From positions 1-64,000 of the forward strand of contig JAABTN010000012.1 of NCBI GenBank assembly GCA_011389895.1: a DNA stretch of 64,000 nt, given 5' to 3'. Below the pieces are notes generated by a model that did not search any database, was not told the DNA's origin, and worked only from the letters and a program-made list of their open reading frames with translations. Shown here one piece after another: positions 43,712 through 51,920 of this stretch. Made by a program: the position numbers and the translations under genes. How positions within the stretch are numbered: position 1 is the first letter of the stretch; each line of letters starts with the position of its first letter. The stretch is from Maritimibacter sp. (GTDB taxonomy: Bacteria > Pseudomonadota > Alphaproteobacteria > Rhodobacterales > Rhodobacteraceae).

Positions 43712-45028
43712 TCACCGCTTGATATTCGTGGTCTCCTGCAACATCTCGTCGACGGTCTGAATGACCTTCGCATTCGAGGAATAGGCGCGCTGGGTCTGGA
43801 TCAGCGATGTCAACTCGCCCGCCACATCGGTGGTCGAGCCTTCGCGTGTGAACCCGATCACCTCGCCGGTGGGGCCGTCGCCCGCATCCCAAAGGAAGAA
43901 CGACCCTGATTGCGGCGAGACCTGGTAGGTCTGGTTCGATTGGGAAATCAGCCCGTTGGGGTTGGGCACATCCACCAGCGGCACCTGGTAAATCGTCCGG
44001 GTGAAGCCGGTGTCGTAGGTCGCGGTGATATATCCGTTCACGTCGATCTCGACCGAGGTCAGGTTGCCCACGGGCGAGCCATCCTTGGTGATCGAGACGG
44101 GCGCAAAGCTGTCGGACAGCTGGGTCAGCCCCTTCGGGTCCCCCAGTGCGCCGATGGTCAGGTCCAATGGGCCGCCCGCAAGGGTCAGGGAAATGACGCC
44201 AGAGGTGCTGTCATAGGCCCCTCCCGAGGTCACGGAGACCGAGGAAAGCGTTCCGCCATTGGCCCGACTGTCATCGAACACGAGATCATATTCCCCCACG
44301 ACCGCGCCAGCCGACGCACTGTCGGAAATCGTCATGGTCCAGGCGTTCGATGCCGGGTCGCCCGGGGTGGTCGGCACCGTCGGGGTGAACACCACATCGA
44401 GCGCCTCTGAGGTTCCGAGGTTCCCGAAATACTCGATAGACAGCGGCTGTGGCTCACCCGAAGCGCCGGCTTCCGTATCCGTTGCGGGCAGGTTCACGCC
44501 AAGGTTCATGCGTGTGGTGGGGTCGCCCGATTGCTGATTGACCTGCACGACGACCGGTTCAAGCGCGGCGGCAGTGTCACGGGGGTAGGTGCCCACCCTG
44601 CCATCCGCGTCAGCCGGCCATCCCATCAGGACAAGCCCGGTCTCGGTCTTCAGAATGCCATCCTCATCGGTTCTGAAAGACCCGGTCGTGGTGGCCAGCA
44701 TGGGTTTGTCATCGCTGTTCGAATTCAGGAAGGCCGCCTGTGTCACCGGCAACATGCCGCGCCCCGAAATGGCGATGTCGAGGGGATTGGAGGTCGAGAT
44801 CAGGGGTCCGTTCTCGTCGATCAGCCGTTGGGTCGTCGCCCGAACGCCGCCTGCAGAATATGTCCCTGACCCCGAGATCCCGCCGATCACGAGGCTTTGG
44901 AAATCCGCCGTCGCCCGTTTGTACCCGAAGGTCGAGGAATTCGCGATATTGTCGGAGATCGTCGAAAGCCGCGTCGCATTGGCGTTCAGGCCGGCAACCC
45001 CGGCACTCAGCGAAGAGGATATGGTCAT
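43712..45028 (-). CDS. flgE: flagellar hook protein FlgE
   Basis: A 438-residue protein with N-terminal MTISSSLSAGVAGLNANA and SDNIANSSTFGYKRAT, a large variable middle domain (about 130-330), and the C-terminal motif VAGELTSLIQTQRAYSSNAK. It polymerises into the hook. ATG 45028 has AAAGG upstream; the 45049 opening is not supported. A perfect CtrA box lies 54 bases upstream. Confidence 0.96.
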   Translation of the reverse strand: MTISSSLSAGVAGLNANATRLSTISDNIANSSTFGYKRATADFQSLVIGGISGSGTYSAGGVRATTQRLIDENGPLISTSNPLDIAISGRGMLPVTQAAFLNSNSDDKPMLATTTGSFRTDEDGILKTETGLVLMGWPADADGRVGTYPRDTAAALEPVVVQVNQQSGDPTTRMNLGVNLPATDTEAGASGEPQPLSIEYFGNLGTSEALDVVFTPTVPTTPGDPASNAWTMTISDSASAGAVVGEYDLVFDDSRANGGTLSSVSVTSGGAYDSTSGVISLTLAGGPLDLTIGALGDPKGLTQLSDSFAPVSITKDGSPVGNLTSVEIDVNGYITATYDTGFTRTIYQVPLVDVPNPNGLISQSNQTYQVSPQSGSFFLWDAGDGPTGEVIGFTREGSTTDVAGELTSLIQTQRAYSSNAKVIQTVDEMLQETTNIKR

Positions 45029-45081
45029 GGTTGCGCCTTTCTGCTGCACCCTGTGTCACGACCCCTTGTAGACCGCGCGGC

Positions 45082-45096
45082 TTAAGCGGCGCTTAA
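45082..45096. promoter_or_regulatory. perfect CtrA box upstream of flgE
   Basis: TTAA (45082-45085), 7 bases, TTAA (45093-45096) followed by C on the plus strand. This is an exact match to TTAA-N7-TTAA in the 93-base gap between motB and flgE. Confidence 0.75.
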
Positions 45097-45121
45097 CGTC
45101 TAAAATCCCGCCTATTTCGCG

Positions 45122-45952
45122 TCATCGCCGCGTGCGCAGCAGGATCAGCTCGATCCTGTTGTTGCGAAGGGCCATGGGATTGCGTGCGACCGGTTTTCGG
45201 TCGGCATGCCCCGTCACGCGTTGAATGCGGATCGGGGAAAGCCCGTCATCGGCCAACATGCGGCGCACCTTGTCCGCTCGTGCGTTCGACATTTCCCAGA
45301 CGGTGTTGTGGGCGATTACCACCGGCTCGGCCCGGGTGTGGCCGCCAACCGCGACCCCGTTGCGCACCAGATCGAAGGTGCGCGCCATCACGGCGACGAG
45401 ATCCTCCATCACCCCGGCGGGTTCGGCGGTGCCTTCGCGAAACAAGGGCTCCCCCTCGATATCGAACAGCTCGATGACCAGACCTTCGTCGGTCAGCTCG
45501 GTGACGATATGTCTTTGAAGCTGGTTCGACACCATGCTCTCGCCGGAGCGACCGGTGAGCACGTCACCGATGTTTTCCAAGGCACGCGCCTCGGCGGTCC
45601 CATCCGTGTCGGCCCCGCCCGCCTGCGCATCCGCACTGGTGTCACCGATATCGGGCACGCCACCTTCGCCGGTTTGCGCAAGGCTTTCCTCGGTAAAAAC
45701 ACTGTCGCCGCCGAAAGCACCATCGCCGCCGCCCGAGACCCGCATCACCGGGATCGTCGGGCTGAAATGGTCCGCGATCCCCTTGCGTTGCTTTTCGGTG
45801 GTCGCATTCAGAAGCCACATCAACATGAAGAAGGCCATCATGGCAGTCACGAAGTCGGCATAGGCCACTTTCCAGGCCCCGCCATGGTGGCCCCCGCCAC
45901 TGACTTTCTTAACCTTCTTGATGATGATGGGCGCATTGGTTTGCGCGCTCAT
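45122..45952 (-). CDS. motB: flagellar stator protein MotB
   Basis: A 276-residue protein. After a basic N-terminus, the single TM helix AYADFVTAMMAFFMLMWLLN carries the proton-binding Asp33. A Gly/Asp-rich linker follows, then a C-terminal OmpA-type peptidoglycan-binding domain (VAVGGHTRAEPV, NARADKVRRML, RVTGHADRKPV, RNNRIELILL). It anchors the stator to the wall. It is separated from motA by about 10 kb and has its own upstream CtrA-like box. Confidence 0.96.
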   Translation of the reverse strand: MSAQTNAPIIIKKVKKVSGGGHHGGAWKVAYADFVTAMMAFFMLMWLLNATTEKQRKGIADHFSPTIPVMRVSGGGDGAFGGDSVFTEESLAQTGEGGVPDIGDTSADAQAGGADTDGTAEARALENIGDVLTGRSGESMVSNQLQRHIVTELTDEGLVIELFDIEGEPLFREGTAEPAGVMEDLVAVMARTFDLVRNGVAVGGHTRAEPVVIAHNTVWEMSNARADKVRRMLADDGLSPIRIQRVTGHADRKPVARNPMALRNNRIELILLRTRR

Positions 45953-46000
45953 CCCACCTCACCTCTCTATTCACCCGGCAACAGGGATACGCCCGTGAGG

Positions 46001-46015
46001 TTAAGGCTTGGTTAG
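46001..46015. promoter_or_regulatory. CtrA-like box upstream of motB
   Basis: TTAA (46001-46004), 7 bases, TTAG (46012-46015), one mismatch from consensus, 49 bases before the motB start in the gap to the DapB-like gene. Confidence 0.55.
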
Positions 46016-46068
46016 AAATGGCGGCTGAGGCGGTCTTCTTTGGTAATTGGTTAACGGCGCGGCGAGAG

Positions 46069-46839
46069 TCACAAAAGCTGATCCAGACCGCGCGTCAGCC
46101 CCTGCATATCCACCACCCGGCGCGCGGCGAGAAGCGTTCCGGGGGTCAGGATGTCGGCTGAATGGCTGTCGGCATCATGGGTGATCGTCAGCCGCGAATT
46201 GCCGTTGGCGAAGGTGCTCGTCACCGTGGCGGAATAGCTGGGCAGGCGCAGGGAATGAACCTGCACCCCGTTCACGGTGCCACCCCGAAGCCCTGGCTCG
46301 CCCGCGACGCTCGCCGGATCGACCTCGTATTTCGGCTGCTTGATATCGCCCATTCGTTCGGCAAGCTCGCGGGCGGTGCCTGTCGGGGCGTCGGTCTTGC
46401 GGGGGCGCGAATAATCAATGATCTCGAACCAGTCGAGGTATTCGGTGGCGATCAGCGAAAAGCGGGTCATGAGTGCTGCGGTTAGGGCAAAATTGCCCGA
46501 CGCGACAACGCCGACAGCGTGATGGCGGGCGGCCGCGTCAATATCGTCAAAATCCGGGGAGGTGAGGCCGGAGGTGCCGATGACCACCGCCCGCCCCGCC
46601 TCGATCGCCGTGAGCGCGTTGGACTTGGCCACCGACAGGGCGGTATAGTCGATCAGCACATCGAAATCGGAGTTTTGGGTCGCCTCGGCGACATTGGCGA
46701 AACAGGGCGCGTCCAGCACGCGCATGCCCGCCTGTGACCGTGCGACGCCGGCGACAAGCTCCATGTCGTCCGCGGCCACAACGCCCCGGGCAATCTCACC
46801 CCCGGTCCAACCGGTCACCCCCGCCACGCAGATTTTCAT
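46069..46839 (-). CDS. DapB-like dihydrodipicolinate reductase family protein lacking the catalytic His
   Basis: A 256-residue NAD(P)-binding reductase. The Rossmann loop is CVAGVTGWTGGEI, and VLIDYTALSVAKSNA and AVVIGTSGL fit DapB. The substrate loop reads EIIDYSRPRKTDAPTGTA (residues 139-156). Lys148 matches the conserved E. coli Lys163, but the positions of His159 and His160 are Ser144 and Arg145. True DapB makes tetrahydrodipicolinate for lysine and peptidoglycan. With the proton donor missing, this protein may use another substrate. Start ATG 46839 gives the proper N-terminus. Confidence 0.8.
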   Translation of the reverse strand: MKICVAGVTGWTGGEIARGVVAADDMELVAGVARSQAGMRVLDAPCFANVAEATQNSDFDVLIDYTALSVAKSNALTAIEAGRAVVIGTSGLTSPDFDDIDAAARHHAVGVVASGNFALTAALMTRFSLIATEYLDWFEIIDYSRPRKTDAPTGTARELAERMGDIKQPKYEVDPASVAGEPGLRGGTVNGVQVHSLRLPSYSATVTSTFANGNSRLTITHDADSHSADILTPGTLLAARRVVDMQGLTRGLDQLL

Positions 46840-46938
46840 GGCACGCTCCTTCCCTTGGCCTGTCGTCGACACCCTGCGACAGGGCGCGGGGCACGGCAAG
46901 CCGGTCTTGCCAGCCTGCGCACGCGGGCCGGATCCGGA

Positions 46939-48042
46939 TCAGCGCGACAGGGTCGCCTGGTAGAGCTTCACCTTGATACCCCCATTGTCGAGGATCGGGC
47001 CCGACGTCAGGTTCAGCCCGGTGGCATGGGCGAGGCTCGCCTCTGCGGTCACCAGCCCCACGCGCCAGCCCCCGAAATGCGCCGCGATCCGTGCGCCAAG
47101 GGCGCCGTAAAGCGCGCCAAGCGCGCCGGGTTTGCCGATCCGGCCTCCGTAGGGCGGGTTCACGATGACCAGCCCGGGTGTCTCTGTCGGAGCGGTGAGC
47201 GCCGAGACGGGCTGGCAGGCAAACCGGAGTGCAGTCGAAAGGCCAATCGCGGCGGCGTTTTCACGCGCGCCTTTGATCGCACCCTGATCGCGGTCGTAGC
47301 CGAAGAAATGCGCGGACGGCTGGCGTTCCGGCTCGGGTCGGCGCAGCGCGGCAAAGGCCCGCGGGTCGAAGGATGGCAAATGCTGGAATGCGAATTCCCG
47401 GTCGCGCCCCGGTTGGAGCCCCGCCGCCATCCCCACGCCTTCGAGCAGGAAGGTACCGGACCCACACATCGGGTCTACGAGCGGCTCGGAGCCATCGTAG
47501 CCGCAGGCCCTGAGCAGGAGCGCGGCCATGTTTTCGCGCAGTGGTGCCTTGCCGGTGAAGCCCTTTTGCCCGCGTTTGTGCAGGCTCTCGCCGGTCGCAT
47601 CGAGCGACAGGGTGGTGTGATCACGGTCGATCCGCACCTTGAGCGTGACCGCGCCATGCCCTCCCACCTCGCAGCCAAGCGTCCGGGACAGCGCCGTTTC
47701 GATCCGGCCCTTCACGGCCCCCGCGTGGGAGAGGCGCGATTTGTGGGTGGCAGCCTCGACCCGGACCGGCACATCCGGTCGCAGCCAGTCGGACCAAGGA
47801 AAATCCCGTGCTTCCTGTTCAAGCTGGTTGAAATGCACGGCGCGAAACGACCCGATCCGCACCAGTATCCGCGCCGCGCCGCGCAGTTCAAGGTTGGCGC
47901 GCCAGACTTCGGACCATGGCCCGCGCAGGGTGACACCCCCCGCTTCTTTTTTGCCGCGCTTGAACCCAAGCGCGTTCACCTCGGCGGCAAGGTGGGGTTC
48001 CAGTCCGGGCGGGCAGACGGCGAAGAAATCCATATCATCCAT
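46939..48042 (-). CDS. THUMP-domain class I RNA methyltransferase (RlmL/Trm14-like)
   Basis: A 367-residue protein. An N-terminal THUMP region (FFAVCPPGLEPHLAAEVNAL to about 160) is followed by a SAM-dependent methyltransferase domain with LVDPMCGSGTFLLEGVGMA (motif I area) and the catalytic NPPYGGRIG (motif IV) characteristic of base N-methylation. It probably makes N2-methylguanosine in 23S rRNA or tRNA. It is half the length of E. coli RlmKL, so only the RlmL-type activity is present. Confidence 0.88.
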   Translation of the reverse strand: MDDMDFFAVCPPGLEPHLAAEVNALGFKRGKKEAGGVTLRGPWSEVWRANLELRGAARILVRIGSFRAVHFNQLEQEARDFPWSDWLRPDVPVRVEAATHKSRLSHAGAVKGRIETALSRTLGCEVGGHGAVTLKVRIDRDHTTLSLDATGESLHKRGQKGFTGKAPLRENMAALLLRACGYDGSEPLVDPMCGSGTFLLEGVGMAAGLQPGRDREFAFQHLPSFDPRAFAALRRPEPERQPSAHFFGYDRDQGAIKGARENAAAIGLSTALRFACQPVSALTAPTETPGLVIVNPPYGGRIGKPGALGALYGALGARIAAHFGGWRVGLVTAEASLAHATGLNLTSGPILDNGGIKVKLYQATLSR

Positions 48043-48121
48043 GGCCCCGGCTTAGGCGATCCCCCGCCCGAAGGGAAACCCAATTGGCGGGGGTCGCGTT
48101 GGTGGGACAAAGGAGACAGAC

Positions 48122-48496
48122 ATGATCGAGAAGTATTTCGACGACGGCCTGCTGCATCTGGGATTGATCGACACGATCACACAGGCCGATATTCTCGGGC
48201 TGAAGCAGACGTTCGAGGCGGCCTTTGAATCCCATTCGACCGTGTCCATTCTGCTTGACTTGACGCAATGGAGCGATGTGACCGCCGACGCGATCCGGGA
48301 AGATATCGGGATGGAGCTGAGCTTGCTTGGCAAGCTGGGGCGGATCGAGAATGTCGCCTTTGTTTCCGAGAAAGCCTGGGTCGAAGCCATGGTGAACGGG
48401 GTGGGCCCGTGGCTTCCGGGCGTGGCGATGAAGCGGTTCGATGATGCCAAGACGGCAGAGCTTTGGGCACATCCCGGCCCGCGCTCGGACATGTGA
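48122..48496 (+). CDS. SpoIIAA-like (STAS-fold) protein
   Basis: A 124-residue soluble protein with alternating strands and helices typical of the SpoIIAA-like family: LGLIDTITQADILGLKQTFE, then SILLDLTQWSDVTADAIRED and IENVAFVSEKAWVEAM. The family is widespread and its function poorly known. GGAG precedes the ATG. It is divergent from the methyltransferase and convergent with the peroxiredoxin. Confidence 0.78.
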   Translation: MIEKYFDDGLLHLGLIDTITQADILGLKQTFEAAFESHSTVSILLDLTQWSDVTADAIREDIGMELSLLGKLGRIENVAFVSEKAWVEAMVNGVGPWLPGVAMKRFDDAKTAELWAHPGPRSDM

Positions 48497-48521
48497 GAAT
48501 GCGATCGGGGGGTGTGTCGCA

Positions 48522-48556
48522 AAAAAAGCCCCGGCGGTTGGCCGGGGCTCTTTTTG
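48522..48556. terminator. bidirectional intrinsic terminator
   Basis: A 9-bp stem (48527-48535 with 48541-48549) bordered by seven A on the left and TTTTT on the right. It serves the convergent SpoIIAA-like and peroxiredoxin genes. Confidence 0.88.
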
Positions 48557-48578
48557 GTTTGTTCTGTCAGGTGATGGA

Positions 48579-49232
48579 TCAGGCCGGGTCTTTGATCGTG
48601 CGCAGGTAAGGCAGCTTCATGTCCACCTCGCCAAAGCGCGCCTTGGCGTCTTCGTCCGAGACGGACAGAGCAACGATCACGTCTTCGCCGGGGTTCCAGT
48701 TGGCCGGGGTCGCCAGAGGCGCCTCGTCGGTCTTCATCACGGCGTCGAGCGCGCGCAGGACTTCGGCAAAGTTGCGGCCAACCGACATCGGGTAGGTCAT
48801 CGTCAAGCGCAGCTTCTTGTCCGGCCCGATGATGAACACCGCGCGCACCGTGGCGCTGTCGGCCGGGGTGCGGCCATCGGGAAGATAGGCATCGGCGGGC
48901 AGCATGTCGAAGGCCTTGGCCATTTCAAGGTCTTCGTCAGCCACGATCGGGAACCCGGCTTTGGCCCCGCCATAGCTTTCGATGTCGCCCTTCCATTGCT
49001 TGTGCTCTTCGACCCCGTCGATGGAAATCCCCAGCACCTTGACGCCGCGCTTGTCCCATTCGTCGGCAAGCTGTGCGACAGCGCCGAATTCCGTGGTGCA
49101 CACCGGGGTGAAATCTTTCGGATGCGAGAAGAACACGGCGTAAGAGCCGTCCACGAAATCGTGGAGGTTGATGTCGCCCATGTCAGTGGTGACCTTGAGG
49201 TTCGGAATCTCGTCGTTGATACGCAGGCTCAT
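48579..49232 (-). CDS. 1-Cys peroxiredoxin (Prx6 type)
   Basis: A 217-residue thiol peroxidase. The peroxidatic Cys is in HPKDFTPVCTTEFG, and the Prx6-type middle and C-terminal regions are WKGDIESYGGAKAGFPIVAD and MTYPMSVGRNFAEVLRALDA. The length and the C-terminal extension with no clear resolving Cys fit the 1-Cys class. It reduces H2O2 and organic peroxides. Single gene with its own terminator. Confidence 0.94.
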   Translation of the reverse strand: MSLRINDEIPNLKVTTDMGDINLHDFVDGSYAVFFSHPKDFTPVCTTEFGAVAQLADEWDKRGVKVLGISIDGVEEHKQWKGDIESYGGAKAGFPIVADEDLEMAKAFDMLPADAYLPDGRTPADSATVRAVFIIGPDKKLRLTMTYPMSVGRNFAEVLRALDAVMKTDEAPLATPANWNPGEDVIVALSVSDEDAKARFGEVDMKLPYLRTIKDPA

Positions 49233-49486
49233 GATTGATCTCCTGTCTGCGGTTTCGTTGGCATACAGATACTGCCTTCCGGCCCGGAGAAAACCCCCCT
49301 GCGGCAGAATATCCTACTCAATCTCTCAAGCTTCGTGGAACGGCTGTTTGCGGCCCGCGGCCCTTGACCACACATCCCGTGACGTAGCGGCAATAAAGGC
49401 CCGCTTGTCCTTCGCCTGCGGCAATGACAAAGTGACGCCAAAATCACCCGACCGCGTGGTCGGCTAAATTGCATCTGGAGGCTACC

Positions 49487-50935
49487 ATGCTTGAGAAACG
49501 CGAATTCTACATCAACGGGGAATGGGTCGCGCCAGCCGAGACGCGCGATCACGAGGTGATAGATCCCTCGACGGAAGAAGCCTTTGCTGTCGTGTCGCTC
49601 GCCGGTGAGGCGGATGTGAACAAGGCCGTGGCAGCCGCCAAGGCCGCTTGGCCGGATTGGGCGGCAACGCCAACGGAGGAGCGTATCGCGCTGGTCGAGA
49701 AATTCTATGACATTTACAAATCCAAGGCCGAAGCGCTCGCTCAAGCGATCACCTCGGAAATGGGCGCGCCCATTGACCTGAGCCGCGCGGCGCAGGTCGG
49801 CGCGGGGATCGGGCATACCAAGGCCTTTCTCGCAGCCGCGAAATCGTTCCAGTGGATGAAGCCGCTGGGCGATCATGCGCCCGACACGATGATCGTGCAT
49901 GAACCGGTGGGGGTCTGCGTGCTGATCACCCCGTGGAACTGGCCGATGAACCAGATCAGCCTGAAGGTGATCGCGGCGGCGATTGCCGGGTGCACCATGG
50001 TGTTGAAACCTTCCGAGGAAAGCCCGATCAACGCGATGATCTTTGCCGAGGCGATGCATGAGGCGGGCTTCCCGAAAGGTGTCTTCAACCTTGTGAACGG
50101 GGACGGTGCGGTGACCGGCAATGCGCTCACCGGTCATCCGGACGTGGACATGGTGAGCTTCACCGGCTCAACGCGGGCTGGGACGATCATCTCGAAGAAC
50201 GCCGCAGACACGGTGAAGCGCGTTCATCTGGAGCTCGGCGGCAAGGGCGCGAACATTGTCTTTGCCGATGCCGACGAGAAGGCCGTGAAACGCGGTGTCC
50301 TGTCGATGATGAACAACTCCGGTCAAAGCTGTAACGCCCCGTCGCGGATGCTGGTCGAGAAGCCGATCTATGATCAGGCCGTGGTCCAGGCAAAGGCAGC
50401 GGCCGAAATGGTTGCGGTGGGCGACAGCCACGAAGAGGGCCGCCATATGGGCCCGGTCGTCAACGAGGCCCAGTGGAACAAGATCCAGGGGCTTATCCAG
50501 ACCGGCATCGACGAAGGTGCCCGGCTGGTCGCGGGGGGTCTCGGTCGGCCCGACGGGATGAACCGGGGTTACTACGTGAAGCCCACCGTTTTCGCCGACG
50601 TGACCAACGAGATGACCATCGCGCGCGAGGAGATTTTTGGCCCGGTTCTGACCATGATCCCCTTCGAGACCGAAGAAGAAGCGCTGCGGATCGCCAACGA
50701 CACGGCGTATGGTCTGACCAACTATGTCCAGACCCAGGACGGGTCCAAGGCGAACCGCGTCGCGCTCCGCCTGCGTTCGGGCATGGTCGAGATGAACGGC
50801 ACCCCGCGCGGCGCAGGCGCGCCGTTCGGCGGCATGAAGCAGTCCGGCAACGGGCGTGAAGCCGGTGTCTGGGGCATCGAGGATTTCCTCGAGGTCAAGG
50901 CGATTGGCGGATGGAACCTCGACGCCGCCGAGTGA
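49487..50935 (+). CDS. NAD(P)-dependent aldehyde dehydrogenase
   Basis: A 482-residue aldehyde dehydrogenase. The cofactor and catalytic parts are LITPWNWPMNQISLKVIAAA, the general base Glu in LELGGKGANIVFADAD, and the catalytic Cys in NNSGQSCNAPSRM. REEIFGPVLTMIPF and the C-terminal FGGMKQSGNGREAGVWG are intact. The substrate is not told by the sequence. ATG 49487 is preceded by TGGAGG. Followed by an intrinsic terminator, so it is a single gene. Confidence 0.94.
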   Translation: MLEKREFYINGEWVAPAETRDHEVIDPSTEEAFAVVSLAGEADVNKAVAAAKAAWPDWAATPTEERIALVEKFYDIYKSKAEALAQAITSEMGAPIDLSRAAQVGAGIGHTKAFLAAAKSFQWMKPLGDHAPDTMIVHEPVGVCVLITPWNWPMNQISLKVIAAAIAGCTMVLKPSEESPINAMIFAEAMHEAGFPKGVFNLVNGDGAVTGNALTGHPDVDMVSFTGSTRAGTIISKNAADTVKRVHLELGGKGANIVFADADEKAVKRGVLSMMNNSGQSCNAPSRMLVEKPIYDQAVVQAKAAAEMVAVGDSHEEGRHMGPVVNEAQWNKIQGLIQTGIDEGARLVAGGLGRPDGMNRGYYVKPTVFADVTNEMTIAREEIFGPVLTMIPFETEEEALRIANDTAYGLTNYVQTQDGSKANRVALRLRSGMVEMNGTPRGAGAPFGGMKQSGNGREAGVWGIEDFLEVKAIGGWNLDAAE

Positions 50936-50955
50936 CGCAGGCCGAAAGACACCGC

Positions 50956-50982
50956 AAAAGGGGCGCCACGGCGCCCTTTTTC
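50956..50982 (+). terminator. intrinsic terminator of the aldehyde dehydrogenase gene
   Basis: A hairpin (GGGCGC 50961-50966 with GCGCCC 50971-50976, extended by A-T pairs) followed by TTTTT, 20 bases after the stop codon. Confidence 0.8.
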
Positions 50983-51005
50983 ATGTCGGGGCTTTAGAGA
51001 AACGC

Positions 51006-51106
51006 GCGTGCTGGCGCACGCACGGGGCAAGCCCTGCCGCACCAAAGGTGCGCCAGGGCGGATCGGGGGCCAGCCCCCACCGGAGGATTTGTTTCAAATC
51101 CCCCGG
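51006..51106. repeat. hairpin-rich intergenic element
   Basis: A tight array of stem-loops. These are 51006-51021 (6 bp), 51031-51059 (13 positions, 12 paired, AAA loop), 51065-51078 (5 bp) and 51080-51106 (12 positions, 11 paired, TTT loop). The latter part (CCCCCGAGGTATTT just after) resembles intergenic pieces I recall from other Roseobacter genomes. No copy was seen elsewhere in this window. Confidence 0.55.
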
Positions 51107-51183
51107 TCCCCCGAGGTATTTCTCGAAACGGTGAAACAGATCAAGCGGGGGTTACGTGGTTTCGAGAGCGAAAGGGGTTTGCC

Positions 51184-51576
51184 ATGCAGGATTGGATGAA
51201 AGTCGCGGGGCGCGCGTTGATCGCGTTGGTGTTCTTTGGCGGGTTTGCCCAGAAGATTAGGGATCCTGCGCCGGTGATGACGATGATCGAGGGGCTGGGG
51301 TTGCCCGGAGCGCTGGTCTGGCCCGTCGCGGTTTTCAACCTCGTGGCAGCGCTGGCTCTTGTGACCGGGCCAAGGGTGCAGGTCTGGGCTCTGGCGCTTG
51401 CGGCCTATTGTCTATTTACCAGCCTGTTTCATTGGCAGCTACGCGCGGACCCTTGGCAGGTGACGATCATGGTCAAGAACTGGGCCATTGCCGGGGGGCT
51501 TTTGATCCTGGCTGCGCAGGGTCCGGGGCGGCTGGTTCTGTTCGGGCGGGGTGGCAGGAGCGCTGACCGGTCCTGA
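51184..51576 (+). CDS. DoxX-family membrane protein
   Basis: A 130-residue protein with four TM helices. The DoxX pattern is visible: ALIALVFFGGFAQKI with the Gly-rich first helix, VFNLVAALALVTGP in the middle and VKNWAIAGGLLILAAQGPG at the end. Members are quinone-linked or of unknown function. AAAGGGG precedes the ATG. Ends close to the convergent DUF1491 gene. Confidence 0.85.
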   Translation: MQDWMKVAGRALIALVFFGGFAQKIRDPAPVMTMIEGLGLPGALVWPVAVFNLVAALALVTGPRVQVWALALAAYCLFTSLFHWQLRADPWQVTIMVKNWAIAGGLLILAAQGPGRLVLFGRGGRSADRS

Positions 51577-51590
51577 GCGCGCTCGGGCGC

Positions 51591-51920
51591 CTAGTCCAGC
51601 CCGGGGGCATCCAGCATGTGACGCCCGCGCGCATCCTCGACCTCGATCACCCAGAGGTCGGGGTCAAAGCTCTGCTGGCGTGCGATGCTGTCATCGACGT
51701 CGCGTTCCGCGCCCTCGGTGAGCACGACCCATGTGCGCGCCCCCGTCATCAGGTCAACGGATCTTTGATAGGCGCGCGCCTGCCCGTCCATGGTGGCGAG
51801 CTTGACCAGCACCGCCCCCGCCGTATCGTCCCCGCGCGCGACCACGTAGACACCGATCCCCTCGGCCTGAAGGCGCGCGAGATAGGCCGAGACCCAGAGG
51901 CCGGAGGCGAGCCGTGTCAC
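51591..51920 (-). CDS. DUF1491 family protein
   Basis: A 109-residue soluble protein with the DUF1491 pattern: LWVSAYLARLQAEGIGVYVV, then GAVLVKLATMDGQARAY and SFDPDLWVIEVED. The family is an alphaproteobacterial orphan commonly placed beside era. Its start overlaps the era stop (ATGA), so the two are coupled. Function unknown. Confidence 0.82.
   Translation of the reverse strand: MTRLASGLWVSAYLARLQAEGIGVYVVARGDDTAGAVLVKLATMDGQARAYQRSVDLMTGARTWVVLTEGAERDVDDSIARQQSFDPDLWVIEVEDARGRHMLDAPGLD

Noticed and set aside
46069-46839. Canonical dapB
   Set aside because: The His159 equivalent is Ser144, so a functional 4-hydroxy-tetrahydrodipicolinate reductase cannot be assumed.
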